DNA of 64,000 nucleotides from Panax quinquefolius (taxonomy: Eukaryota; Streptophyta; Magnoliopsida; Apiales; Araliaceae), in assembly GCA_020205615.1 (NCBI GenBank), contig CM035168.1, positions 1,939,830 through 2,003,829 on the forward strand. Reading direction: 5' to 3'. The notes below the pieces were generated by a model that saw only the letters and a program-made list of their open reading frames with translations, was not told the DNA's origin and did no database searches. This document shows, piece by piece, positions 11,441-22,155 of this stretch. Made by a program: the position numbers and the translations under genes. The stretch's first letter is position 1. Every line of letters starts with the position of its first letter.

Positions 11441-12062
11441 GACTATACATAATGCTGGAGAAACTTTCACTTGAAATCAAGTTTTCTTGAATAAAAATCA
11501 AATAAAGAAAAATGTTGTCTTCCAAGACATTGAGCTTAATAATATTATCTTCGTACACGCTTGATATCCCAAAAATGGTGAGAAAGGAAAAAAATTACGA
11601 AAAAAATAGAAATTCGCATAAAAATCACACGCAAGAAGCATAAGTAATCCATTAAAAATAATCTAAGAACAATAAAAAAATAGCGATCGCTCAAATCTTA
11701 ATTCCGGGCGCACCCAATCTAAAAATAAACACTACAAAAGAGATTATCAAAAACCCTACCTTATGATCATCTTCTTTTTCTTCCGCTTGCCATAAATTTT
11801 ATGTCGGTAGAAACATCAACATAACTTCGCCGTTTGGCTCAGTTACGAACCGTAGACCAAAATCTGTTTCGGAAATCTTGTTAGGGATGGGAGACTGATT
11901 GACCGTAAGATCACATAATCCTCATACAAAAAAAAAAAAAAACTTCAACATTCTGGTGCAGTAACTTTACATTTTTACAGCAGTTACAATTACACCAGCT
12001 AGGTAAACAGCCATAAATATTTGGTAGGTAAATCCAGAAAATACATACTAATAATGAAATAA
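11441..12062. other. Intergenic DNA upstream of RALF34
   Basis: Mostly AT-rich. On the minus strand a roughly 40-codon open stretch (about 11800-11920) has protein-like composition but no start, splice context or family that I recognise. A poly(A) run of about 15 lies at about 11927-11942. Confidence 0.4.
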
Positions 12063-12064
12063 TT

Positions 12065-12072
12065 TATAAATA
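12065..12072 (+). promoter_or_regulatory. TATA box of the RALF34 gene
   Basis: TATAAATA lies 191 bp before the start codon. Transcription would start at about 12095-12105, giving a leader of about 160 nt rich in CT runs. Confidence 0.65.
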
Positions 12073-12168
12073 GGGAGCCGCATCAATCAAGGCAGCAGCG
12101 AGCAAGAAGCCGTGTAGCTGTCTATCTCCAGACAACTCTGGGGTCGGCGCATAATTACTTCCATCTCC

Positions 12169-12174
12169 ATGTGA
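12169..12174 (+). promoter_or_regulatory. Minimal start-stop upstream ORF (ATGTGA) in the RALF34 leader
   Basis: ATG followed at once by TGA, 89 nt before the main start. It is the only ATG between the predicted transcription start and the RALF34 initiator. Confidence 0.5.
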
Positions 12175-12262
12175 CTTGTTCCCATTACCTCCCCCTCTCT
12201 ATTACTCTCCCCTCAACCTATCAAAACTAAAGCTCACGCTTATCAAAACCACCCACCAAACC

Positions 12263-12673
12263 ATGGCTATTCCATCAGCCCCTCTCATGCTCTTATTTCT
12301 CCTCATTGTCTTCATCTCTCAGAAAAATAACCCACTTGTTGAAGCAGCTCAAATCGATTCCGATTCCGATTCCAGCCTCAAGCTCACCGTCGGCGCCCTT
12401 CAATGGCCTGCAACGGCGTCTGCCTACAACGGCATAGAGCTGGAGCTTGACGAAGACCAAGAAGAAGGGATTGAGAGTCAAATAATGGACCGGAGATCTC
12501 TGTACTGGAGATCAATGCACTATTATATTTCCTATGGAGCGCTCTCTGCGAATAGGATTCCGTGCCCGGCTCGGTCCGGAAGGTCGTATTATACGCATAA
12601 TTGTTACAGATCTAGTGGCCCTGCTCATCCTTATACTAGAGGCTGCTCTGCTATAACCCGTTGCAGAAGATGA
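12263..12673 (+). CDS. RALF34: RALF-family peptide hormone precursor, RALF34 type
   Basis: Intronless gene for a 136-residue secreted precursor. Residues 1-29 form a signal peptide (hydrophobic core LMLLFLLIVF). A variable acidic propeptide follows (ELELDEDQEEGIE, 59-71). The dibasic RRSL at 77-80 matches the RRxL site used by the subtilase S1P in RALF maturation. The mature part has YISYGALSANR (88-98), four cysteines (101, 114, 128, 134) and the C-terminal HPYTRGCSAITRCRR. The insertion around SGRSYYTHNCYR is typical of RALF34 rather than RALF1/23/33. In Arabidopsis, RALF34 binds the receptor kinase THESEUS1 in the apoplast and acts in cell-wall sensing and lateral-root initiation; the same role is inferred here. 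The start at 12263 has a strong context (AAACCATGGC). An open stretch extends upstream to 12176 but has no ATG. A TATA box lies at 12065. Two solo LTRs flank the gene. Confidence 0.95.
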   Translation: MAIPSAPLMLLFLLIVFISQKNNPLVEAAQIDSDSDSSLKLTVGALQWPATASAYNGIELELDEDQEEGIESQIMDRRSLYWRSMHYYISYGALSANRIPCPARSGRSYYTHNCYRSSGPAHPYTRGCSAITRCRR

Positions 12674-13209
12674 AGAAAGACGTAATCCTATTTCCAGTGT
12701 TTTGGGGGTGTTTCGAATATATAGTTTGTGATATTAAATGTTAATTAGTTCCGTTTGGTTTGATTTTATTTTGTATTGTTGCAAGATTTATCTCTATGTT
12801 GGTCACCAGATTTCTTGAATTATTTCGGATGAAATCTTGTGATTTGTGCCAAGTTGTTTGAGCTATGAAATGGATTGAGACGTTGTTCGTTTGTAATCAG
12901 TACTGTTACTGTACTGTTGGCTTAGAATTTAAGCAAATCCGAAATAGGGATCCGATTCCAACAAAAACGATTATATAAAGCAATGAGTATTTTTTTATTT
13001 TTTTTTATATTAAACGAACTCATTAAATGATTTAAAAGAAATAATTAAAATTTGAATAATTAATATATCACTAAATTTAAAAAATTATTTGATAATTAAT
13101 ATGTAAAAACATATTAGTTATCAAAGTTAATATGATTAGTATTACATTAGATAAAAAAATGTATTATGATTAATAGAATAACAACATAACATAGTTCAAA
13201 AAAGAATTA
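12674..13209 (+). other. 3' flank of RALF34
   Basis: Probable 3' untranslated region in the first 200-300 bp (T-rich, with TTGTAATC at about 12890), then AT-rich DNA. No further gene is seen before the MITE at 13212. Confidence 0.4.
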
Positions 13210-13211
13210 TA

Positions 13212-13457
13212 CTTCCTCTGTTTCAAAATATAAAATTATAATTGACTTCTTAAACTCAATTTAAAATATGTTTAAATTCATAATTGACATGAATTTTTTA
13301 TTTTAATTCATACAATAATGAATATTGGAAAATTTTGAAAATGTAATACTCATTATATGATTTATTATTTCATAATTTTAATCGCCTCAATTTTAAAAAT
13401 ATTTAAAATTAACTTTTCAAAAATAATAACAATTTTAGAATTTTTGGAATGGGGAAG
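13212..13457. mobile_element. Stowaway-like MITE with TA target duplication
   Basis: It begins CTTCCTCTGTTTCAAAATATAA and ends TTTGGAATGGGGAAG, the inverted Stowaway terminus, with TA on both sides (13210-13211, 13458-13459). It is 246 bp. A solo LTR inserted only 6 bp beyond its right end. Confidence 0.75.
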
Positions 13458-13463
13458 TATAAT

Positions 13464-15914
13464 TGTAAAGACCTCAACTTATTATAAATAAAATTAAATT
13501 TTCTATTTCATTATCTTGAAATAGTAAGGAGTTAATTTGATATAATCTTTTTGATTATAGGTGAAATGTGCAAAATTTACAAAATAAGCAGTGGTTATAA
13601 AATATTCCTTTTGTTTAATATTCGTTTGGTAAATGGAATATTCTTTTTGTTTTAATATTCGCACGAGTATTAGATCATTCGTGGGCCCCATAACGAGATA
13701 ATTATCGGATGAAAAAAATGACAAAGTATGAGTTTTTATAATTAACGACGTAATGGTTCACTGCTAACAATCGTTGGAATACCTAGTGGTTAAAATACGA
13801 GAATATCGTGAATTTGCGACAAAAGCATATTACGATATTGCAGCAAAGATAGTTGAATTATTGATTCTTACGTAAAAGCGCCTTACTCAATAATTGTTAC
13901 GATGAATTCTTCGCTCAATATTTTATTTTATTGATTCAATAATTCTTTGCGTTGATAGTTTATATTATTGTTGTTTTAATAATTGTCACGCATGCGATTT
14001 TCCATTATCAAATCAATAATTCATATTATTTGAATAATATTATTAGATAGCATTATTGGCAATGTCTAGAAAGTTACATTAGGAGAGGTTTGGTTATCTA
14101 ATTACTTGTGTAGGTAAGGAGAATTTTTATCTGAAAGCCCTCTTTCTGGGAAGGGAATTGGTTATCGTAATTGTGATTACGTAATATTATTTGGGGATAA
14201 TTAATTATTGATTTATATGATAAGGAAATATTTATTTGATGTGGATATAAATGATGGATTTATTTATTTTATATGGTTATTAATGAAAGAATTAATGCTG
14301 AGACGTTTTATCACTATTTTGTCAGATTGGAAGTATTAAAAATCATCCGTTTATGGATTTCGGATATTTTTTGTTTGGAATTTGAAAAAACTTTCTTCTG
14401 CAAAGTTGTAGAGAATTCGATTTCGTGTGAAATGGACATAAAATTCGTATTTTTCTGATAAACGGGCTATTTTCTATGAATTGTTAAAGTTTTTTATTAT
14501 TGTTTAAATGATAAAATATTTTGGAAAATTCTAGAATTGGTTGGTGAGAAATGTACTCAATTGAATTTCAAATGTGGTGGGTGGCAATAGTAGCGAGTAA
14601 AAGCCATCGGTAGCATGTCAAGTCTGCTTGACGTCTTAACATTTTCTATAAATAGAGGCTAAGTTAGAATTGAAAATCACACCAGAAATAAAGTTTTCTC
14701 TCTTTCTCTCTCTATATTATCGAGCATATTCTTGTGAGTATTTTGATACTTAAGTGTTTCTATACGGTCTGTTCCTTCAAAGACTATATCCAAAGATTCC
14801 AGGTCAATGCGGTTATTTTGAGGTAAGAAATGTTATTTTCTTCATATATGATATTATTTCTTTCAATATCATTATGCCGAAGTATTGATCTGAACTTTTA
14901 ATCAAATTTGGAATTTTTTATGTCGGGATTGCTATTCACGTATACGGCACTATTCACAAATACGACACTATTCACCAAAAAATAAAATTTTCTCTTTTTC
15001 TTTCATATGTCTTTTGTGGTTACTATCTTTGATTGTATCCATGTTTTGATCTTTATTTTGAATTCTACTTCACACTTGGTTATTATGAAGTATTATTGAA
15101 TTTGGATAAACCAAATCTGAATCCCTAATATTTGTCCTTCCATCTTCACTAGATTCGTTCTCTAAAATGTTTTTCATCATCCTCGGTCCTTAATGGTGAT
15201 ACTTGATGAATATTTTTGGCTGAAATAAGTCTGAAGATGAATGATTACACGATGAATATCTTTGGCTGTAGTGCAAGATAAACAGTGTTGAGATGAACAT
15301 GACCAACCGGTGATATGAAATGAATATCTTTGGCCGTAGTAAGCAGATGAATATTTGATCGCAAGATGTATATTGATTGATGTTACTGGGATAAAATATT
15401 AATGATGGACTTTTAAATTCATAGATGATAATAGATTTCATTCTCTACTTAACTCTTCTAATGAATTGTTGTTTCACCGAAGTTGTTGATTTAAAACTTC
15501 ATTGTCATTGTATTCTATCGATTTTTCTGTTGAAGACTAATGATAATTTGTTGTATATTATCTTAGTCATAATGTTCTTTACCTTTAAATTTAGTTGAGC
15601 TCACCCTTTTCTTTTGTGTTCCATTTTCTTTTTTGAGTTGAGAATTTAGCGAGGGACTAAATGTATGGAGTGATGATTCAAGATAGTTGTTTTAGTAGTC
15701 CTCACTATTTTATAAAATAGTGCATCAATAATTATAATGAGAACTTTATTTGGGTGTGGATATTGTCTGAAGACAATATTGTATTTAAACTCACAGATGT
15801 GTTGTCGTATTTTACGCAGACGACAATTGTATTAATAAAGTTGTAGTTATTTTACTGTACCATGTATTTGGCGACTCAGAATGGGTGATGTATACCTATT
15901 TTGGGGGCGTCACA
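13464..15914 (+). mobile_element. Solo LTR, chromovirus family A, target duplication ATAAT
   Basis: The 2451-bp segment begins TGTAAAGACCTCAAC and ends GGGGGCGTCACA, with perfect ATAAT duplications (13459-13463 and 15915-15919). It contains TATAAATA at 14647-14654, a donor-like GAG/GTAAGA at about 14820, and ATCTTTGG hairpin modules at about 15205-15350 with several degraded stems. It is closest to the LTR at 28812. No internal region is present. Confidence 0.92.
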
Positions 15915-16004
15915 ATAATATTATTGAGGTTATTTTTGTCTATAAATTTAAAATTTTCTGTTAAGAGATAACTCTTAATTATTTGTACATGATTTTTCTC
16001 ACTA

Positions 16005-16265
16005 GTAGACCTGGCAAAATAGGCCCAAGTGAAGCGGATCGGTAAACTTGCACAAAAAATGGGTTTTAAATTTGCATTTTTCTAACCCATAAAAACTCGG
16101 TAGTTTTTGTCCTACTAGTTTTGAACTAAACCCAAAAAATATCAAAAATTAGGCACAAAACAACTCAAAAAAACGAGCTTTGGACTTATATTCTTCAGCC
16201 CACCAAAATCTGAACCGTTTTATCCCCGCCCATTTAGGCCGACTCGATCCATTTGTCAGGTATAT
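16005..16265. mobile_element. Small hAT-like MITE
   Basis: The 261-bp segment has ends GTAGACCTGGCAAA and TTTGTCAGGTATAT, which are imperfect inverted repeats, flanked by TCACTA on both sides (15999-16004, 16266-16271). Noncoding. The assignment rests on the duplicated flank and partial termini only. Confidence 0.45.
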
Positions 16266-17083
16266 TCACTAACTAATTAGAGGCTAATGCCTCAAAAATC
16301 TGAGGATTTTTTTTTACCAAATAAACTCAACCTCTTAGCGAATTAGATAAAGGGATTTTAAGAGGTTTTCAAATCCAATCAAACACCATTTTAATTACCA
16401 TTCATTTTATATATTTTATTTCACTTTTTTATATATATAAAATTTATATCTTTAATCATTCTTTTAAAAACAGAGAGAATAGATACTTAAACTCATCATT
16501 ATAATTTTATTACTATCATATTACACAATTAAATAAAGCACAAATAAATAACAATATATTTTTAATTGGTTCATGTGTAAATTTTATAATGAAACTCTCG
16601 ATTTTATAAATTAGAAAGTATATAAAGGTAAAAAAGAATTTAATAAAATTGCTCATTCTTGATTGATTTTACACCGGCAAGCAATTACCGTAGAAACCTA
16701 AACGAATTAGAATTGAGTGACGATGGGCAAAAAAAGCTTTGATTATTCTTGGGCCAAAAATTATACATTAAAAAATCCGATCGGTTGGTGGTGGTAGTGG
16801 TAATGAACCGACCGTGTGGGCGAGACCACTTTTGTCTTTTATTTTATGTTATTTTTTTGTTTGGCCCAAATGGACCGAGTCGGGTCAAAAAGATCCAAAT
16901 TTTGTTAAACTAAAAATTACAAATTTGCAACCGGAAATTGTCGCGGCGGTGAGCAATTCGACCTGACAGGGCTTCGGCTACAATTTGTCAGGTCTTATTT
17001 ATTTGGATGAGAAGCTGTAGTCCACTTTACTCTCATTTTGTTTTTACTCCAATTTTAATGTTTGTAAAGCCTGTAAGCATGTT
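16266..17083. other. AT-rich intergenic DNA
   Basis: No gene is recognised. A GC-richer patch at about 16920-17000 (ACCTGACAGGGCTTC...TTTGTCAGGTC) may be a fragment of a repeat related to the element at 16005-16265. Confidence 0.4.
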
Positions 17084-17509
17084 TAGGGCCGTAAACAAAT
17101 CGACCAAGAATTGTCCGACTTGAATAAGACTAAAACTTGTTTAATTAAACTAGTTGAGTTCGAACAGTGTGGTTTTCGAGTCAATTCATTTAAATTTAAC
17201 TCGTTTAATAATTATTTAATTAAAATTTTAATATATACATAATATAAAAATAATATAATACAAATAAAGTTCTTAATTATTTTTGTGTATGACATTATGT
17301 TTCTAGATGGTTTAATTTGAATTTTTATATATTATTTTTTCAAAAAAAGTGTAATAATAAATAAGATTTTTAAAACAAATAAATGGGTCGGACTTAAGTG
17401 AGTTTAAGTCACTTAAGCCCTGCCGAGTTCATACACAAAATTTCAAATTCATATAAAGTCTGATCCGACCCGACCCGATCAGATTAGAATCGGCCCGTTT
17501 ACGGCCCTA
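17084..17509. mobile_element. hAT-type MITE with 8-bp target duplication AGCATGTT
   Basis: It begins TAGGGCCGTAAAC and ends GTTTACGGCCCTA, perfect 13-bp inverted termini. The 8-bp sequence AGCATGTT flanks both ends (17076-17083 and 17510-17517), the target-duplication length of the hAT superfamily. The 426 bp have no transposase. Confidence 0.88.
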
Positions 17510-17607
17510 AGCATGTTAGTAAAAATAAAATAATCTTCAAAACATATACAAGGACAAAATTTGTATCCCGCACACATTAGATTTTATTATTATTATTATC
17601 AAAAATA

Positions 17608-17730
17608 TATATAAATTGATATTTTCACATGAAAATCGTCGCTATAAATTCTATAGTGACGATTTTTATCGTCGCTATACATCTATAGTGACATTTTTCA
17701 TGTGGAAATATTAATTTTTAAAAATATATT
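17608..17730. repeat. Short foldback hairpin (TCGTCGCTATA)
   Basis: AATATATATAAATTGATATT...CACATGAAAATCGTCGCTATA on the left is mirrored by TATAGTGACATTTTTCATGTGGAAATATTAATTT...AAATATATTT on the right, giving a hairpin about 115 bp long. A further CTATAGTGACGATTT/ATCGTCGCTATA pair lies inside. Likely a MITE remnant. Confidence 0.6.
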
Positions 17731-18088
17731 TATTGTGAGTCTGTAATTTAACTTTTTTATTTTTAATTTTATAAATATTTATTATTGATAATTTTTATAA
17801 TTAAATATATTCAATTTCATGTATCGATATCGTAATTGTAATATACATAACAGGAGTGCTCTTATTAAAATTTAATATTTTAGGTAAATAATGAGCATGT
17901 AGCGAATTTTTTGAGATACAAATCAAGGGACAGATGAAAATGGGTTTACCTTATGCCAGATATTGAGAATTGCAAATCTGAAGTAATGTTCTACTGATTT
18001 TTGTTTTTCTGTTACTTTCTGATAATTTGTTGTTCTAATTTATTTTGGGTGTATTTTCTTGGTTTCATAGTATTGTGTATTTTTTTCG

Positions 18089-18236
18089 GAAGTGGTTAAC
18101 ATGGAGTTCATTTTTGAGTAAGTTGGTCGATTAATAGATAGAGTCTTGTGACAGCAGATGAGACTATATATGTGTCAAAGATTCTTAGTTAATTAAATTA
18201 ACTTAAAAAAAAAATAACTTCATCTTATCGAATCCA
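18089..18236. mobile_element. Inverted-repeat MITE, family M, copy 2
   Basis: Left GAAGTGGTTAACATGGAGTT...GAGTAAGTTGGTCGATT; right AACTTAAAAAAAAAATAACTTCATCTTATCGAATCC. The ends are inverted with respect to each other and match copies at 11304 and 20725. Confidence 0.6.
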
Positions 18237-19193
18237 TTTTTTTAAAGAGCTTCCTCAGTTTATAGTTAAAATGGGCCCAATTTTAAGTAATCTATATGGT
18301 GTAGATTGGGAGAAGAGACTTCAGGTACTGATATCTTGAAACATTAACTTTAGTGTTGAAATAGTATGTTATTGTAACACAATCAAACCTGTAATGATGA
18401 AATGGGAAGGGATTTGTAATGTAACCTAGCTTTATTCCCGTCTGCCAAACACGGAACAGGGGGTGTCCATTACCAAACTTTAAAGTCTTTTTCATGCATG
18501 TGATTCAAAATCCAATTTCATATCACTGGCTTAATCCAAAGGTTGTCACGTATATCGAGTGGATTATAAAATTAATAAAAAATGATAAGGGTGTAATATT
18601 TTCATATTCGTTTTTGATATTTTTATGTGTTTATTCATTAAATACCGAAGATAATATAAAAATATTAAAAATACATATAAAAATATCAATTCCAAAATAA
18701 TAACCCAATTGTTTTTTACTTATACACTGTACTTATAATAAAATTAAAGTATTATTACATTCATTGTATAATTATTATGCCATTTTTAATAATAAATCAA
18801 ACATAAACAATTTGAAAAAAATATAAAAATAATATTACTATCACATAAAAAAATTTATATAATATTCACATATTCGCACATGCATATTTGTAGACTACAT
18901 ATATCAGGCGAAGACCACAATATACATGTTCGCCTACAATATACATGTGTGCGAGTATTATGTGAGTGTTTTTTTATGTGATGGTAATATTTTTGAAAAA
19001 ATAAATCTATGTTCCTGACATTATAATGACACAAAAGTCACCCTGTCCCTGTTTTCCAGTCACCCGGTCAACCAAAAACAATTCCATAATAACCGCGTTC
19101 TCCAAACTTCGACCACCCTAACAATAAATCACTTCGCCTTAGCTGTAATAATCTATTCAAAAATGGAAACAAATTCTCTCTCTGCTCCATCAT
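18237..19193. other. 3' flank of the LEA_2 gene, AT-rich
   Basis: The part closest to 19193 probably holds the 3' untranslated region of the minus-strand gene. Direct and inverted copies of CATATATACATGTTCGCC-like sequence lie at about 18880-18960. No other feature is recognised. Confidence 0.4.
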
Positions 19194-19478
19194 TCAATTA
19201 TATGTACAGGAGTTCTTTAAGGAGATTGGCACATTATGTTTCTTTGGATCATAAACAACTGAACACTCAATTTTCTTGTAGAATTTTGGTTTAACCAGTT
19301 TTCCCAAAACATAAGCTCTTGATCGGACCACAAAGTTCAGTTTCAGTGGCACCGGCACCGAAGGAGCTCCGGTTGAACTGCTCAAACTCGCCCCACTTCC
19401 GTATAACGGAACCTTATTCCCTACCACCGATACACTCACCGATCTCTGACTCTTTCTCGATTGATAAAATTTCTTAAT
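19194..19478 (-). CDS. LEA_2 / NDR1-HIN1-like protein, exon 3 (C-terminal)
   Basis: Last coding exon of the gene that starts at 20329: 94 codons plus TAA. The acceptor TTTTTGCAG/ATTAAG fixes the start at 19478 in phase 0. It encodes the second half of the LEA_2 beta-sandwich, including VPLYGSGA, then SFVVRSRAYVLGKLV-like sequence and KPKFYKKIECSV, which are strongly conserved in this plant family. The proline-rich loop between GSGA and the RSRAYVLG block is shorter than in Arabidopsis At1g45688/At5g42860. Confidence 0.93.
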   Translation of the reverse strand: MKKFYQSRKSQRSVSVSVVGNKVPLYGSGASLSSSTGAPSVPVPLKLNFVVRSRAYVLGKLVKPKFYKKIECSVVYDPKKHNVPISLKNSCTYN

Positions 19479-19564
19479 CTGCAAAAACCCAATCCCGTAA
19501 AATCATGCATTTAATACCAAATTTCAGATTAGTACTTATAAATACCAAATTTTGGGGAACTTAC

Positions 19565-19750
19565 AGATCCGGAGCCAAAAGTGATTTGAGAGTAGGAGAG
19601 ATCTAGAGGAGTTGATGTGACATGGACCCCAAAAAATGTAGCAGTGTTGCGAAAAGTGAGTTTAACTGTTGAATTCATTGTAACCATGTCAGTGGCTACT
19701 CCTGTATTGTCTGAACCAGCTTGAATCACGAAATTCTCGAATTTTATACT
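19565..19750 (-). CDS. LEA_2 / NDR1-HIN1-like protein, exon 2
   Basis: 62 codons between acceptor TTCGCAG/AGTATA and donor GGATCT/GTAAGT. Both flanking introns are phase 0, so this exon could be skipped without a frame change. It encodes the first half of the LEA_2 domain, with TDMVTMNSTVKLTFRNT, then ATFFGVHVTSTPLDLSYSQI. Upstream intron 93 bp, downstream intron 86 bp. Confidence 0.92.
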
Positions 19751-19843
19751 CTGCGAATGAAATTCAACACGTACCCATTTCATAATTTGCTTCTAATTTC
19801 GTTAAAATTCATTCAATTTTGCAAAAAAATTGATGTTACTAAC

Positions 19844-20329
19844 CTTCATGGAAATCTTTGGTTTTTGGGGTTTGCTTGCACCCCACAAGATTAAGGAGAA
19901 GAGAGAGAAAAGAACGAAGAAACCCAGAACAAAAGCAAGGACATAGCAACGACGGGGAAGACCCTTTTGGGAATCATCATCGTCGAGAAGCCCTTCTTCT
20001 TCGATGACGTCGATTTTCTTCTGGCCTTTCCGGTTGGGTCGTCCGGCTAATCCGCCGTCGTTCGGGGAAATCTTACGAGATCCGGGTTTCATTGATCCGG
20101 AGAAGCGGCTGGAGGAGGATTCACGGGAGTGGTGGCCCACGGAGGAGTGAGAGTGGGGTGGGGATCCCATGGGGCTGAGCACCGGCGAGGACTGAAACGA
20201 CGTGGTGGTCTTATCTCCATCGTGGGAGTCGCGGGATGGGCTCTGGACGTAGTAAACGGGCCGTCTCGGGGACCTTGTAGGTGAAGATTGGGCGAGGCTG
20301 GTGACATCTGAATCAGTTTTGGCATGCAT
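19844..20329 (-). CDS. LEA_2 / NDR1-HIN1-like membrane protein, exon 1 (start)
   Basis: 162 codons from the ATG at 20329 to donor ATGAAG/GTTAGT. With exons 2 and 3 the protein is 318 residues. Residues 1-125 are a basic, Ser/Pro-rich cytosolic tail with the motif RRPVYYVQSPSRDSHDG (22-38) and PVLSPMGSPPHSHSS (49-63). Residues 129-151 form one membrane segment (VLAFVLGFFVLFSLFSLILWG). The LEA_2 domain follows on the far side. The order and motifs match the Arabidopsis proteins At1g45688 and At5g42860 (LEA hydroxyproline-rich glycoprotein family), predicted plasma-membrane proteins of unknown biochemical role, related to NDR1/HIN1 defence proteins. The start is the first ATG of the frame, in context AAACAATGC. 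All three exons are intact. Confidence 0.93.
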
Positions 20330-20724
20330 TGTTTTAGGTGTTTGGTGGAGTAGCTCGAAGTCAAGAAGAAAATGGCGGATTCCAGCGATCTTTTTATGTT
20401 CTATTTCTTCTCTCTAATCAAGTGCTCATCTTATATCAGGATTTTTCTTCTTTTTTTTTAAAATTTTTAATTTTTGGGATGAGAGAGTTGTGGATTTTTG
20501 TGAAATCGGTGTGATAAAGAAAGGTGGCAACCGATGCGAGCTTCCTAAAGATAACAGTGGGTGGGGGATTCCACTGTTTTATGCACCGACAAGATAATTA
20601 ACAAAATAATTAATAATTTTGAATAAAAAAAGGAGTTTTCTAAATTTAAATGATAAAATATTTTTAATTTTGTCGCGCATACAACATCTCCTGCGTTTAA
20701 TAGTAGTATTGTTATAAAAAAATT
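20330..20724 (-). promoter_or_regulatory. Leader and promoter region of the LEA_2 gene
   Basis: Upstream of the minus-strand start. On that strand a TATAA (20431-20435) lies about 100 bp before the ATG and could be the TATA box. The leader is CT/GA-rich. Upstream there is a poly-T/poly-A stretch (about 20450-20475) and AT-rich DNA up to the MITE at 20725. Confidence 0.4.
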
Positions 20725-20870
20725 GGAAGTGGTTAGTATAAAGTTTATTTTGGAGTAAGTTGGTCAATTGACCAATAAAATTTTGACACGCAAGAGACGT
20801 CAGATGTATGCGTTCTATCTACCAATCAATTCAACTTACTAAAAAAAATAACTTCATACTAACCGAATCC
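20725..20870. mobile_element. Inverted-repeat MITE, family M, copy 3
   Basis: Best-preserved copy. Left GGAAGTGGTTAGTATAAAGT...GGAGTAAGTTGGTCAATTG; right CAATTCAACTTACT...ATAACTTCATACTAACCG, an inverted repeat of about 40 bp. It lies about 400 bp upstream of the LEA_2 start. Confidence 0.7.
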
Positions 20871-22153
20871 ATCAACATAGAATTATGCTATTAGAATAAT
20901 ATATATTTAACGATATTTTTATAATTATTTCAAATAACACACTTAAAGTTTTTAGTATATTACAACACATAATTATTGTTCTAGTATATCAACATCCTTA
21001 AATTATTCTGTATTATATTTAAAGCTAAATCTAAATAAAATTATAATTTTTATTTTTATTTTTGCTAATTTGAAGAGAATCAAACTTAAAATTTCTTGCT
21101 CGGTAAGAGCATTAATAACAGTTTTCCTAATCAACTCTCTATTCCTAATTTTAAAGATTACATTAACAAATCATTATTCAATAGTTTTTTTATCATTATT
21201 TGACTCACTATTTTAATCTCTATATAGGATTTTACTCCCCAATGTGAGGGATTCAAAAGACCGTTCTCTATATATACAAAATGACATTTTACACCCTCAT
21301 TTAAGTGGACAACTTGTCAATCATACACATCTTGACATTTTTTACTACTTCATTTTTAAATTATAAACTTAATATTGACTTTTTAAAAAAAAATAATTTC
21401 AAATGTATTCAAATTTAAAATTGCTATAAATTTATTTAATTTATGTCAGTATAATTATAAATATTATAAAAGTACTATTAATTATAAAATTTATTATTTT
21501 CAAAATTTAAATGAATCATATTAAATTTAAATTTTAAAATATCATAAATTAATTTTTAAAAATTAATATTGATCTTATGTACGTTTATAATACTGATCCA
21601 TTCAATATTAACTCCATAAATTACTTAAAATTTTAAATAAAATAAAAACTATTTTACGGTAAAATATAATTGATAAATTATATTCTCTCATTTATAAATT
21701 ATAAGATTATTATTAATTTGATATTTTGGTCATTGGAATTTTTAATTTTTAAATTTTATTATTTAAAAAATAATATAAAAAATCACATTGAGTATATAGT
21801 AAAAAAATTAAATTTCTATTTAACAGAATGATCAATAACATTATAAAATAGAATAGAAATAAAGATAAGAAAACTCTAAATAATCTTTACAAATTTTACA
21901 TTTGAAATACTTTTTGTTCAAGTTCAACTGATAATAAAAGGTGGGTTTGTGTCATGTCAAGTAGCTGTCAATTAGGGTGTCAAGTAGCTGTCAATTAGAG
22001 GAAAAAGAATGCAAGAGGAAGCTCTGGACAGCGACCTTACAGTTGGCTCTGTACGAATAGATTTATGTTATTTAGTACTCCAATTTAGTGGTTCTATAAT
22101 TGTTGACATTAAGGACGCTATTCGTTTACAAATTGATGATATATAATTTAAGC
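20871..22153. other. AT-rich intergenic DNA
   Basis: No gene is recognised. A short tandem duplication TGTCAAGTAGCTGTCAATTA occurs at about 21955-21997. TAAATTATAAAC-type sequence at about 21355-21560 resembles decayed MITE interiors. Confidence 0.4.
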
Positions 22154-22155
22154 TA

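Noticed and set aside
11800..11920. Minus-strand exon-like stretch of about 40 codons
   Set aside because: The composition is protein-like but there is no start, splice context or family I recognise, and it is too short to support alone.
12176..12262. N-terminal extension of the RALF34 frame by 29 codons
   Set aside because: The frame is open but begins with TTG, not ATG. The ATG at 12263 has a strong context and is followed directly by a signal peptide.
12293..12481. Minus-strand frame overlapping RALF34
   Set aside because: It is an antisense shadow of the well-supported peptide gene, with no motif of its own.
20089..20364. Second minus-strand frame over LEA_2 exon 1
   Set aside because: It is a proline-rich out-of-frame reading of exon 1, which has clear family motifs in the other frame.
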